52,318 nucleotides of DNA from Candidatus Heimdallarchaeota archaeon (GCA_019058275.1 JAHLVW010000022.1:1-52318), one strand, 5' to 3'. Positions 11,079 through 19,507 are shown, numbered from the stretch's first letter. Notes: generated by a model from the sequence alone, not told the origin. Made by a program: numbers and translations.

Positions 11079-11540
11079 GTGAAGATTTCTGGTTCAGAAT
11101 CAAAAATGCTCCAAGAAAATGAGATTATGATTGGTTGGTCAAAAGTAGAAGGGTTGTTAGACGAATCCTTAACAAAAGAAGACTTTCGAGAAAAAGTACA
11201 GAAACAGTACTTTCCGTTGGAGGAACATAAAAGGAGAGCTGGGCAAGTTGCTGGGGATTTATGGCGATTTATTCGAGAGATGGCTCTCGAGCATTATGTT
11301 TTAGTTCAAACAGAAAAAGGGTTCTTTATTGGTAGGATTACTGGTCCAGCTACTTATGATGAAATGAAAATCTATAATGATACAGCATTTCGAAGAAAAG
11401 TTGAATGGTTAAATAACAAAGAACCGGTATCACAAGAAAAAACCCCAGAAGATTTACTAAAACGATTGAAGACCATTCAAGCAGTTATTGATGCAAGTGA
11501 TCTGTATCAAGAGATTGAATTTGCGTTAAGAATTTCATGA
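11079..11540 (+). CDS. Stand-alone restriction-associated N-terminal domain protein
   Basis: About 153 residues. The motifs IGWSKVEGL, AGDLWRFIREMALEHYVLV, GFFIGRITG and FRRKVEWL match the domain often found at the N-terminus of Mrr-like restriction endonucleases and other modified-DNA systems, but no nuclease domain follows. The open start at GTG 11079 falls inside the first expected beta strand. The frame is open further upstream to about 11014 (ARKAFVVKISG) but has no ATG there. An ATT near 11026 preceded by GAGGG is a candidate non-standard start. It converges on the flavin reductase gene with a 6-bp overlap of the 3' ends. Role inferred: nucleic-acid recognition. Function unproven. Confidence 0.65.
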   Translation: MKISGSESKMLQENEIMIGWSKVEGLLDESLTKEDFREKVQKQYFPLEEHKRRAGQVAGDLWRFIREMALEHYVLVQTEKGFFIGRITGPATYDEMKIYNDTAFRRKVEWLNNKEPVSQEKTPEDLLKRLKTIQAVIDASDLYQEIEFALRIS

Positions 11541-12089
11541 TTTAGCCTTTTGAAGTTCAATTCCACCATAGTATGTTGGAGAATTTTTTGGAGCTTTGCC
11601 TTTCAGATGCTTTTTATAGTAAGCATAAGTTAATGGTTCACCATCACTAAGGATTTTTCCACCAACAACTTTAGCAATGAAGAGTGTATGAGTTCCACAA
11701 TCAACAGATTCCTTTACAACTGCTTCTAGATATCCTAAAGAATAATCATAGATGATAGGCATGCCAGTAATGAATTTTTCATATTTGAGTGGGTCTTTGA
11801 ATTTATCAAAATCCTTTCCTAATTTAAAACCGAATCGACCAATAAACTTCAAAGGAGTTTCTGTTGAAAGACCAGATGCAGTGAAGACTTTACTTTTCAT
11901 AATAAATTCATGAGTGTAATTATCTTTACAGATGCTCACAGCAATCATCTGTGGATTTGATGATATCTGAAAAATTGTGTTAACAATTAAAGCATTATAT
12001 TTCCCTTTCATTCGAGAACAAAGGATAAACAACCCATAGCTAATCAATCGAATGCTGTCAGAGTTCTTCTGCCATATTTCCTCATCCAA
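11535..12089 (-). CDS. Flavin reductase domain protein (FMN-binding, Hrb/ferric reductase-like)
   Basis: 184 residues. A flavin-reductase-like split-barrel fold is suggested by YGLFILCSRMKGKYNALIVNT, by the following ISSNPQMIAVSI strand, and by the C-terminal PLTYAYYKKHLKGKAPKNSPTY signature. That signature is typical of archaeal and anaerobe NAD(P)H:FMN oxidoreductases such as the flavin domain of high-molecular-weight rubredoxin. The start is a TTG at 12089. The first ATG (M28) would cut the first strand. No rubredoxin domain is attached. Likely role: electron transfer from NAD(P)H through FMN, perhaps in oxygen or iron reduction. Single gene, cytoplasmic. Confidence 0.85.
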   Translation of the reverse strand: MDEEIWQKNSDSIRLISYGLFILCSRMKGKYNALIVNTIFQISSNPQMIAVSICKDNYTHEFIMKSKVFTASGLSTETPLKFIGRFGFKLGKDFDKFKDPLKYEKFITGMPIIYDYSLGYLEAVVKESVDCGTHTLFIAKVVGGKILSDGEPLTYAYYKKHLKGKAPKNSPTYYGGIELQKAKS

Positions 12090-12176
12090 ATTCTTCTTTC
12101 TTGTAATATCAATTATATGTTATCTCACAACTAAACATTAAAGAATTCTGCTAACTACTCAAAACCCCCTTTATCT

Positions 12177-13979
12177 ATGAGTAATACTAAACTATTAGTA
12201 GTAAGATATTTGTCTATTCGGAAGGGAGTGATTGTAACGCCCTCATTAAAGTACACAGTTTCTCTACTCAAAAAATACATGAATCCCTACCTTCCTCAGG
12301 TTATGCTCCTAGCTGTGCTGTTATTAATCCTCAGTGGCATAGACATTCTTAATCCTCAAATCATTCGTTACTATATCGAAGCAGTCAACGAACCAGTATT
12401 AAATACCAGACTTATACTAATAGCTTCAATAGTGTACATTATCGTAAATCTAATTCATAGAGTATTATTTGTAATAATAAGATGGATAAGTCAAAATTTA
12501 GCTTGGTCAACAACAAATGATTTACGTATTGATCTAACAAGACACTGTATTAATCTTGATATGAAGTTTCACAATCAGAGAAAAACAGGGGAAATGATTG
12601 AGCGAATTGATGGTGATGCTTCAACTCTCTCAGAATTTTTCAGCACATTCATTATCCATTTTTTAGGTAGTTTCTTACTATTAGCTGGAATTTTAATTGC
12701 AGTTTTTATTGAGAGCTGGATATATGGGTTAATCTTTTTAGGATTTACGATTATTGCTCTGGTAGCTTTGTATTTAGTCAGAAAGGTTGCTTCACCACTT
12801 TGGAAAAAAGTACGAGAATCAACTACTGCCCTTTTTGGAGTAATAGAAGAAAATATCTCTGGGTTTGAGGATATTCGAGCAAATGGCGCAGATGAGTTCT
12901 TAATGAGACGATTTCATGAAAGCGCTCAAACAGATTTCAGAAATAAAAGCAAAGCAATGATTGTTTCAAGGGTTTATTATGCAGTGAACATCCTAATGGG
13001 TGCATTACTCAATATAGGAATTTTAGTAGCGAGTTACTTTCTAGCAGATCGTCTTGGAATAGATGGCGGAGTATTGTTTTTGCTCCTTTCCTATGGAAAT
13101 AACATATTAAGACCACTACGATTAATACTGTGGCAACTAGAACAAATGCAAAATTCGTTAGCGAATATTGATAGAATTAAAGAATGGTTTGATATTAAAT
13201 CAGAAATTACTGATGAGGGTAATTTACTATTCCCAGATGAAGACATAAATCTTGAATTTGATACCCTGGATTTTGGCTATTCTGAGGAATTAGTTCTAAA
13301 GAACATCAATTTCAATATTGAGCCTGGAAAGAAACTAGGGTTGGTTGGTCGAACAGGGAGTGGAAAAACAACCATAGCAAGATTGATTTTTAGATTATAT
13401 GATCCAAACAATGGAAAAATCAAAATAAATGGACTAAACTCAAAGAAATTCCCATTAAGTGAACTTAGGAAAAACGTTGCTTATGTTACCCAAGAAGTAG
13501 AGCTGTTTAAAGCATCAATAAAAGATAATATTACCTTTTTCGATTACGATATGACAGATGAACAAGTACTTCGTGTATTAGAAGATTTAGGACTAAAGAA
13601 ATGGTATGATCAATTGCCAAAAGGTTTGGAAACGGTAATCTTTTCAGAAGATCTCGGGTTATCAGCTGGTGAAGAACAACTCTTGGCTTTAACTCGAGCA
13701 TTTCTTAAGAATCCCAAACTAGTCATTCTAGACGAAGCATCATCAAGGTTAGATCCTGCAACTGAAAAACAAGTTGATTTAGCTTTGGAAAAATTGCTGG
13801 AAGGAAGAAGTGCAATAATTATTGCTCATAGATTAGCAACCTTGCAGAAAGTTGATGACATTCTAATTTTAGAGAAGGGAGAAATTGTTGAATATGGTTC
13901 CAGAGCAGAGCTAGTCAAGAATCCAAACTCTCATTTCTCGAAATTGTTACAGCAAGGAATACAGGAGGTCTTGACTTGA
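12177..13979 (+). CDS. ABC exporter half-transporter, subunit 1 (permease fused to ATPase)
   Basis: 600 residues: about six transmembrane helices (residues 40-325), then a nucleotide-binding domain. Walker A is GRTGSGKTT (391-399), the Q-loop is Q439, Walker B ends in LVILDE with catalytic glutamate E520, and the switch histidine is H551. The signature is LSAGEE (495-500) instead of LSGGQ, so this subunit contributes a weakened signature. Its stop overlaps the start of subunit 2 by 4 bases, so the two are translationally coupled. Together they form a type IV heterodimeric exporter like TM287/288 or BmrCD. Substrate unknown: lipid, drug or peptide are all possible. The start at ATG 12177 has no clear ribosome site. 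Confidence 0.92.
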   Translation: MSNTKLLVVRYLSIRKGVIVTPSLKYTVSLLKKYMNPYLPQVMLLAVLLLILSGIDILNPQIIRYYIEAVNEPVLNTRLILIASIVYIIVNLIHRVLFVIIRWISQNLAWSTTNDLRIDLTRHCINLDMKFHNQRKTGEMIERIDGDASTLSEFFSTFIIHFLGSFLLLAGILIAVFIESWIYGLIFLGFTIIALVALYLVRKVASPLWKKVRESTTALFGVIEENISGFEDIRANGADEFLMRRFHESAQTDFRNKSKAMIVSRVYYAVNILMGALLNIGILVASYFLADRLGIDGGVLFLLLSYGNNILRPLRLILWQLEQMQNSLANIDRIKEWFDIKSEITDEGNLLFPDEDINLEFDTLDFGYSEELVLKNINFNIEPGKKLGLVGRTGSGKTTIARLIFRLYDPNNGKIKINGLNSKKFPLSELRKNVAYVTQEVELFKASIKDNITFFDYDMTDEQVLRVLEDLGLKKWYDQLPKGLETVIFSEDLGLSAGEEQLLALTRAFLKNPKLVILDEASSRLDPATEKQVDLALEKLLEGRSAIIIAHRLATLQKVDDILILEKGEIVEYGSRAELVKNPNSHFSKLLQQGIQEVLT

Positions 13980-15772
13980 AAGTTTGGAACCAAGCAGGTA
14001 AACTAATCAGATTTAGAATAGGTTACTTTATTGGAACCTTCATTTCGACCTTATTATGGTTGCTTGGTAGATTTGGTATTAGTTTTGGTGTTCAAGAAAT
14101 AATTGATACTCTAATTGGAGAAGATACTTTCTTCAGTCTAGACATTAAGACATTATTCATTATAATACCTTTTACATTCCTAGCGACATTTCTATTTGGA
14201 TCATTGTTAGATATCCTCTTCTGGTTGTTCTACATTTCAGGCCAAGTGTTGCTTAGAAGAAACATTATGAGAGGATTACTTAGAAAACCGGGTGCTCAAG
14301 CACTCCCAGATACTTCTGGAGAGGCAATCTCGAGATTTAGAGGCGATGTCGATAATGCAGTAAGGTTGTCTTATACGCTGTCAATAAGATTTGGTTTTGT
14401 TGTTTATACTGGAATAACTCTAAGCTATATGTTTTACATAAGCTGGAAAGCAACAAGTCTGATATTCGTACCATTTATGCTTATATTAGCAGTAGGATTA
14501 ACAGCTAGAAGACGAATTGATAAATTAAGGAAGAAGCGAAGAAGAGCTACTGCAGAAGTAACAGATACTCTTGGGAAAATATTCGGATCAATTCAAACAT
14601 TCAAAGTTACTTGTAAAGAAGAGAATATCTTGAACTATTTTGATACTAAATGCCAAACAAGAAAGAAAGCAATTGTAAAAGAAATGGTATTCATTGCGAT
14701 TATTGATTCAATATATCTATTTTCAATATCTCTAGGAATGGGAACAATCCTCTTGCTAATAGGACCAGCTATGAATATTGGAACATTTACAGTTGGTAAT
14801 CTATACTTCTTTCAAACACAGTTGTGGTGGATAGGTGATTTCTTGTGGATGTTGGGAGATATGATACCAGTATACCAGCAAGCAAAAGTATCCTATGAAC
14901 GAATGCTAAAGCTAATTCAAAACCAAGAAGAAACAGTTAATGCTGAAGAAATCGTTGAATCAGGACCAATATATGAATGGATAGATTATCCTCCGTATCA
15001 ACCGATCCTTCGATCGGAAAAAGATAAGATAGCTCTCTTATCAGCTAAGAATTTATCATTTAGCTATCCTGGAACTGATAAGGGAATTTCAGATATTGAC
15101 ATTGAAATCCCTCGAGGTTCTGTTACTGTAGTAACAGGAAGAATAGGTTCAGGAAAAACAACATTACTCAGAGCAATTTTAGGATTAGTCCAAAAAGATC
15201 AAGGAGATATTACTTGGAATGGTGAATTAGTCACAGATCCAGATCAATTTATGATTCCTCCTAGAGCAGCATATACACCACAAATACCTTACTTGTTCAG
15301 TGATTCACTGAAAAACAATATCATGCTTAATATTTTAGAAGAAACTGCTGATATAGATAAGGCAGTGGAGTTAGCAGTTTTTGAACGGGAAGTTAATGGT
15401 TTTGTAGAAAACTATGACACAATCGTTGGACCGAAAGGAGTAAGGCTTTCCGGAGGACAAAAGCAACGATTAGCTGCTGCTAGAATGTTCATTCGAAAAC
15501 CTGAACTACTTGTGTTTGATGATTTATCAAGTGCACTTGATGTCGAAACAGAGCACAAACTTTGGGAACGAATGTTCTCAAGTGGTGCAGAAATCACTTG
15601 TTTAGCTGTTTCTCACCGTCCTATGGCACTTAAGAGAGCAGACATTGTTATAGTTCTAAAGAATGGTAAAATAGACGCTCAAGGCAGACTTCAAGATTTA
15701 CTTAGAACAAACGAGGAAATGCAAAAACTGTGGGAAGGAGATTTAGAAGATAATAACAGTGAAGAAAAATAG
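13976..15772 (+). CDS. ABC exporter half-transporter, subunit 2 (permease fused to ATPase)
   Basis: 598 residues, TTG start at 13976 with a strong AGGAGG 7 bases upstream, inside the end of subunit 1. A six-helix membrane domain is followed by an ATPase domain with Walker A GRIGSGKTT (388-396), a canonical LSGGQ (491-495), Walker B LLVFDD with Asp at 516 where the catalytic Glu is expected, and switch H547. The Asp replacement together with the partner's altered signature places both defects in one composite site. The pair therefore has one consensus and one degenerate ATP site, the known arrangement of asymmetric exporters. Acts in the cell membrane. Confidence 0.92.
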   Translation: MKVWNQAGKLIRFRIGYFIGTFISTLLWLLGRFGISFGVQEIIDTLIGEDTFFSLDIKTLFIIIPFTFLATFLFGSLLDILFWLFYISGQVLLRRNIMRGLLRKPGAQALPDTSGEAISRFRGDVDNAVRLSYTLSIRFGFVVYTGITLSYMFYISWKATSLIFVPFMLILAVGLTARRRIDKLRKKRRRATAEVTDTLGKIFGSIQTFKVTCKEENILNYFDTKCQTRKKAIVKEMVFIAIIDSIYLFSISLGMGTILLLIGPAMNIGTFTVGNLYFFQTQLWWIGDFLWMLGDMIPVYQQAKVSYERMLKLIQNQEETVNAEEIVESGPIYEWIDYPPYQPILRSEKDKIALLSAKNLSFSYPGTDKGISDIDIEIPRGSVTVVTGRIGSGKTTLLRAILGLVQKDQGDITWNGELVTDPDQFMIPPRAAYTPQIPYLFSDSLKNNIMLNILEETADIDKAVELAVFEREVNGFVENYDTIVGPKGVRLSGGQKQRLAAARMFIRKPELLVFDDLSSALDVETEHKLWERMFSSGAEITCLAVSHRPMALKRADIVIVLKNGKIDAQGRLQDLLRTNEEMQKLWEGDLEDNNSEEK

Positions 15773-15821
15773 TTTTGATTAAATAAATACCTAAACATAT
15801 TATTGTCGAAGCACTCTAAGC

Positions 15822-15834
15822 TAGATATAAATAG
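15822..15834 (+). promoter_or_regulatory. TATA-box promoter of the first degV gene
   Basis: TAGATATAAATAG, preceded by a GAAGC element. The identical 13-mer lies at the same place before the second degV gene (17772-17784). Spacing to the ATG is about 80 bases, leaving a leader of about 55 bases. Confidence 0.65.
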
Positions 15835-15860
15835 TCATTCACTTTTTTTCATATACAGAA

Positions 15861-15873
15861 CAAGCTTTGCTTG
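15861..15873. promoter_or_regulatory. Candidate operator CAAGC-TTT-GCTTG
   Basis: A perfect 5-bp palindrome lies 39 bases downstream of the TATA-box start, near the expected transcription start, and ends 40 bases before the ATG at 15913. The second degV promoter has CAAGC-TTA-GCTTG at the same position. Conservation of the palindrome, but not of the surrounding leader, suggests a regulator site. Confidence 0.5.
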
Positions 15874-15912
15874 ATTTCTAACTATTACTATCTATATGGA
15901 GCTTTACGCTAT

Positions 15913-16806
15913 ATGAACAAAGTAGCTATAGTAACCGATGGTGTTTGTGACATTTCACAAGCAATGATCGATGAATATGATATTACTTCTGCACCTTTTC
16001 GAATTTTTTTTGGTGATGAGGTGTATAGAACCTGGTATAATGAAAAAAGCACGATAAGTTTGGAAGAATTTTGTTCTAAACTCGCTACAACTACAAAGGA
16101 TAATTTTCCTAAAACTTCTATTCCTTCTCCTGGTGAAATTGCCTTAGCGTACGAAGAAGCACTTAAAAAAGCTGACTCAATAATTGGCATATTTTTAAGT
16201 GCAGCAATGTCTGGGATAGTTCAAGCTGCTCAAAATGCTGCTAAAACTATATTTCCTGATAAAGATATAACTATCTTTGACTCAAAACACACAATGTCAG
16301 GTACAGGTATCCAAGCTCTTGAAGCAGCTAAAATGGCAAAAGCAGGAAAAAGCAAAGAGGAAATCCTTGCTAGACTGAAATCACTTAATCCTCGAGTACG
16401 AACTATATTTGTTATGAATGATTTGAATTACTTGTACAAAGGAGGAAGGATTGGTCGAGCTAAGAAATTGCTAGGCTCTGCATTTAATGTTATACCAACA
16501 GTTCACATGCAAGATGGAATAATTAACCCACTAAAGGCATTTAAAGGAAATAATGCTCTTTCAGAAAACCTAAATGCTTTTTGTGCAAAAATTATGGACC
16601 AATGTGAAACAAATGATGTTATTATAACACACATTAATCACCACGAAATTACTCAAAAAATGTACAAAACGATGAAAGAAACAAACAGCAATGGTGTAAA
16701 TATACATTATTCTGAAGCAAGCCCTATTATGGGAGTCTATACAGGTCCTAAATCAATATGTATAAGCTATATTGGTAACTTTGACAAAAGTTGGTTGATG
16801 AAGTAA
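15913..16806 (+). CDS. DegV family fatty-acid-binding protein, copy 1
   Basis: 297 residues from ATG 15913. That start aligns exactly with the paralogue's MRKVAIVTDG, so the longer frame from 15871 is rejected because it would include the operator. DegV landmarks: VAIVTDGVCD (4-13), TSIPSPGE (68-75), LSAAMSG (95-101), FDSKHTMSGTG (122-132), YKGGRIG (175-181) and a C-terminal YTGP (276-279). The family, best known from FakB of Firmicutes, holds a fatty acid while kinase FakA makes acyl-phosphate. The C-terminal motif is usually HxGP; here the His is Tyr in both copies, so head-group contact may differ. Convergent with plsY copy 1. No FakA-type kinase is in the window. Confidence 0.9.
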   Translation: MNKVAIVTDGVCDISQAMIDEYDITSAPFRIFFGDEVYRTWYNEKSTISLEEFCSKLATTTKDNFPKTSIPSPGEIALAYEEALKKADSIIGIFLSAAMSGIVQAAQNAAKTIFPDKDITIFDSKHTMSGTGIQALEAAKMAKAGKSKEEILARLKSLNPRVRTIFVMNDLNYLYKGGRIGRAKKLLGSAFNVIPTVHMQDGIINPLKAFKGNNALSENLNAFCAKIMDQCETNDVIITHINHHEITQKMYKTMKETNSNGVNIHYSEASPIMGVYTGPKSICISYIGNFDKSWLMK

Positions 16807-16838
16807 TCTATAGAATCATCGACAATCTCAAAAATTGA

Positions 16839-16891
16839 GTAGGTAAAGAAGTCAATATTTAGAGTTAACACTCCAAATTTCTTTAACCTAC
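16839..16891. terminator. Long inverted repeat between degV and plsY, copy 1
   Basis: Arms GTAGGTAAAGAA (16839-16850) and TTCTTTAACCTAC (16879-16891) flank a 28-base spacer between two convergent stop codons. Likely a bidirectional terminator. The outer arms GTAGGTAAA/TTTAACCTAC recur at the second pair. Confidence 0.55.
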
Positions 16892-16892
16892 T

Positions 16893-17603
16893 TCAGCTAT
16901 TTTTTGTAAACCAATTAGTTGAACCAATGCTTGACTTAGTGAAGATATTTTTCAACACTGATGAAAACAATGCCAAAACCATTACTGCAACTAATAACCC
17001 TTGTGTTAAATGGACAAAACCATTTATTCCTAATACCCAATCTGAATGAATACCACCCCAAGGAGGGCAAAATGGAATAAATAAAGCTGCGGGTATACTC
17101 AATAGAACGCCAATTGCACCTGATACTCTGCCTGATTTCTTAAACAATCCTGCAGGTATAATGAGACCAATCCCACATGCCATGTAGACTAGTGGATTCA
17201 TATACAATAAAGCACCCATGAAAACACCCATTCCTTGCCCACCTTTAAATCCTAACCAAATGGGGTAGTTATGACCTAAGATAGCGAGAGCCGGTCCTGA
17301 AATAGACATGATTGTGTATAATGGATTTCTACCATCTAAAGACACAAAATGTGGAAGTGAATAGATCTTATCAATTAAGAAAATTGTAAGGGAACCTTTG
17401 AAAATATCAAGTAGCATGATTGGCAAACCTATTGCAACACCAAAAGTCTTGATGGAATTAACTGCACCTGGATTGCCAGTATTATGCTCACGTAAATCTA
17501 TACCTTTAGCTAAACGTCCTATCCAAACAGAAAAAGGTATAGAGCCAAATAAATATGACCCTAAACAAGTTAGAGTAATCCATAATATGTCTATAGCTTG
17601 CAT
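16893..17603 (-). CDS. plsY: Glycerol-3-phosphate acyltransferase, PlsY family, copy 1
   Basis: 236 residues from ATG 17603, matching the paralogue's start; a TTG three codons earlier is less likely. A polytopic membrane protein. In the known family it transfers an acyl group from acyl-phosphate to the sn-1 position of glycerol-3-phosphate, giving lysophosphatidic acid. Conserved PlsY loops are present: GSIPF (20-24), TGNPGAVN (42-49) and GHNYPIWLGFKGGQG (110-124). The only change in the glycine-rich loop is KGGKG to KGGQG. This is a bacterial-type ester-lipid enzyme. Archaea normally use ether lipids on glycerol-1-phosphate, so its presence beside a fatty-acid-binding DegV is notable. Confidence 0.9.
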   Translation of the reverse strand: MQAIDILWITLTCLGSYLFGSIPFSVWIGRLAKGIDLREHNTGNPGAVNSIKTFGVAIGLPIMLLDIFKGSLTIFLIDKIYSLPHFVSLDGRNPLYTIMSISGPALAILGHNYPIWLGFKGGQGMGVFMGALLYMNPLVYMACGIGLIIPAGLFKKSGRVSGAIGVLLSIPAALFIPFCPPWGGIHSDWVLGINGFVHLTQGLLVAVMVLALFSSVLKNIFTKSSIGSTNWFTKNS

Positions 17604-17771
17604 ATTTATCAAATCGTTAGAAATTGGTGAAATATAATTTTAGATTAATCACTTCATAATTTGTTTCCTTTTATTTCTTACTCATGTAATCACTAAGTGA
17701 ATCATTCGCTCATTTTCAGCACCTTTACTAAAACACTTATTTATACATAATGTTGTTGAAGCGTTATGAGT

Positions 17772-17784
17772 TAGATATAAATAG
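17772..17784 (+). promoter_or_regulatory. TATA-box promoter of the second degV gene
   Basis: TAGATATAAATAG, identical to the copy at 15822-15834 and with a similar GAAGC element upstream. Confidence 0.65.
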
Positions 17785-17809
17785 GTACCTACATTCTACT
17801 TATTCAGAA

Positions 17810-17822
17810 CAAGCTTAGCTTG
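17810..17822. promoter_or_regulatory. Candidate operator CAAGC-TTA-GCTTG
   Basis: Palindrome 38 bases after the TATA-box start, ending 40 bases before the ATG at 17862. It matches the site before the first degV except for one spacer base. Confidence 0.5.
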
Positions 17823-17861
17823 ATTTCCAACTATTAGAATCTATATGGTGTTTTATTTGCT

Positions 17862-18755
17862 ATGAGAAAAGTAGCTATTGTAACTGATGGTGTTTGTGAT
17901 CTCTCGCAAGCAATTATCGATGAATATGAAATATCAACTATACCCTATCGTATTTTTTTTGGTAATGAGGTATATAGAATTTGGCATAACGAAAAGAGCA
18001 CGTTAAGTGTAGATGAGTTTGTTGCCAAGTTAGCAAAGTCCACAAAAGAAACATTTCCAAAAACTTCTATGCCTTCTCCTGGTGAAATTGCAGGAGTTTT
18101 TGATGAAGCATTAAAGATAGCTGATACCTTAATTGTCATTCTTTTAAGTACAGGATTATCAGGTGTTGTTCAGGTAGCTCGAACTGTAGCTAATACTAAA
18201 TATCCTGATAAAGATATTACGATCTTTGATTCCAAACATACAATGGTTGGTACAGGTATCCAAGCTTTAGAAGCAGCAAAAATGGCCAAAGAAGGAAAAA
18301 GTAAGGAAGAAATTCTTAATAGACTAGAATCAATCAATCCAAGAGTTAGAACTATTTTAGTCATGAATGATTTGGATTACTTGTATAAAGGTGGACGAAT
18401 AGGTCGAGCTAAAAAACTAATGGGTTTAGCTTTTAATGTTATACCAGTTGTTCAACTGAAGGATGCGGTTATTACTCCTGTTGGATCATTTAAAGGAAAC
18501 AAAAAACTAACAGAAGGATTGAAAACTTTCGGTAAAAAAATCCTTGAACATTGTGAAACAAATGATGTTTTTATAACTCATATTAATCATCATGAAACAG
18601 CTCAAGAAGTCTATAATGTAATGAATGAGAACAATAGTAATGGCATTCAAATCCACTATGGTTTAGCTGGCTCAATTTTAGGTGTCTATACTGGTCCAAA
18701 AACAATTTGCATTAGTTATATTGGCAATTGGGATGAGAAGTGGTTATTTAAGTAA
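17862..18755 (+). CDS. DegV family fatty-acid-binding protein, copy 2
   Basis: 297 residues, ATG start. A close paralogue of copy 1 with the same length and landmarks: VAIVTDGVCD, TSMPSPGE, LSTGLSG, KHTMVGTG, YKGGRIG and the Tyr-for-His VYTGP at the C-terminus. It keeps the family's LSxGLSG loop better than copy 1 (LSAAMSG), so the two pockets may hold different chains. Its promoter and candidate operator match those of copy 1, so both are probably co-regulated. Convergent with plsY copy 2. Predicted role: soluble carrier delivering fatty acid to a kinase, feeding acyl-phosphate to PlsY. Confidence 0.9.
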   Translation: MRKVAIVTDGVCDLSQAIIDEYEISTIPYRIFFGNEVYRIWHNEKSTLSVDEFVAKLAKSTKETFPKTSMPSPGEIAGVFDEALKIADTLIVILLSTGLSGVVQVARTVANTKYPDKDITIFDSKHTMVGTGIQALEAAKMAKEGKSKEEILNRLESINPRVRTILVMNDLDYLYKGGRIGRAKKLMGLAFNVIPVVQLKDAVITPVGSFKGNKKLTEGLKTFGKKILEHCETNDVFITHINHHETAQEVYNVMNENNSNGIQIHYGLAGSILGVYTGPKTICISYIGNWDEKWLFK

Positions 18756-18757
18756 TC

Positions 18758-18809
18758 AGTAGGTAAAAATTAAATGTGAGGAGTAAAGACTCCTTATATT
18801 TAACCTACT
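18758..18809. terminator. Long stem-loop between degV and plsY, copy 2
   Basis: Outer arms AGTAGGTAAA and TTTAACCTACT enclose a second stem GGAGT-AAAG-ACTCC (18780-18793). It spans the two convergent 3' ends and includes the plsY stop codon. Likely a bidirectional terminator. Confidence 0.6.
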
Positions 18810-19507
18810 TCTGTCATTTTTTCTATACCGATCTTTGATTTAACGATTACATTTTTTAGCATTGAAGAAAGTAACACTAAACTCATTGCTAAAACAACTA
18901 GACCTTGAGTAACATAGAGAAAACCACTTCCACCTGCTACCCAATCGTTAAGGATGTGAGCCCATGGAGGTGCAAGAGGGAGGAAGAGTCCATCTGGTAT
19001 ACATAATATAACGACAATTAGACCAGCAATTCTATTTGATAATTTCAAAACAGCAACAAGTAAAATATATGTAATTGCATAGAAAGCAAAGACAATAGGA
19101 TTCACATAAAACAATGCTCCCATAAAAACTGACAATCCTTGCCCACCACTAAAATTTATGTATATAGAATAATTATGACCTAATATAGCTAGAGCTGGTC
19201 CAATAATACACATACTTGTAAAAAAGAGGTTTGATCCATTTTCATTTACAAAATATGGTCGTGAGTAAATTTGGTCAATGACTAGAATTGTTATAAATCC
19301 TTTAAGGATATCAAGAAATAAAGCGGTTAAGCCTATTGGTAGACCAAAGGTTCTGATAGCATTAAATCCTCCGGGATTTCCAGTGTGATGTTTCCTGAGA
19401 TCATCACCTTTGAATAATCGACCAAACAAAACTGTGAAAGGTATTGATCCTATTAGATAGGAACCAATACAAGTTAAACTAATCCATAAAATATTGATTG
19501 CTGACAT
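18800..19507 (-). CDS. PlsY-family acyltransferase, copy 2 (altered active-site loop)
   Basis: 235 residues, ATG start. It aligns with copy 1 without gaps over the first 130 residues: GSIPF (20-24), TGNPGGFN (42-49) and GHNYSIYINFSGGQG (110-124). Three usually conserved positions differ: AVN to GFN in the first loop, the Pro of GHNYP to Ser114, and the Lys of FKGG to Ser120. The fold and membrane helices are kept. The enzyme may therefore have changed substrate, lower activity or a different role, so I call the family but not the reaction. Confidence 0.82.
   Translation of the reverse strand: MSAINILWISLTCIGSYLIGSIPFTVLFGRLFKGDDLRKHHTGNPGGFNAIRTFGLPIGLTALFLDILKGFITILVIDQIYSRPYFVNENGSNLFFTSMCIIGPALAILGHNYSIYINFSGGQGLSVFMGALFYVNPIVFAFYAITYILLVAVLKLSNRIAGLIVVILCIPDGLFLPLAPPWAHILNDWVAGGSGFLYVTQGLVVLAMSLVLLSSMLKNVIVKSKIGIEKMTEVG

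Noticed and set aside
15871..15912. Longer N-terminus of DegV copy 1
   Set aside because: It would begin inside the palindrome and does not match copy 2, whose start aligns with ATG 15913.
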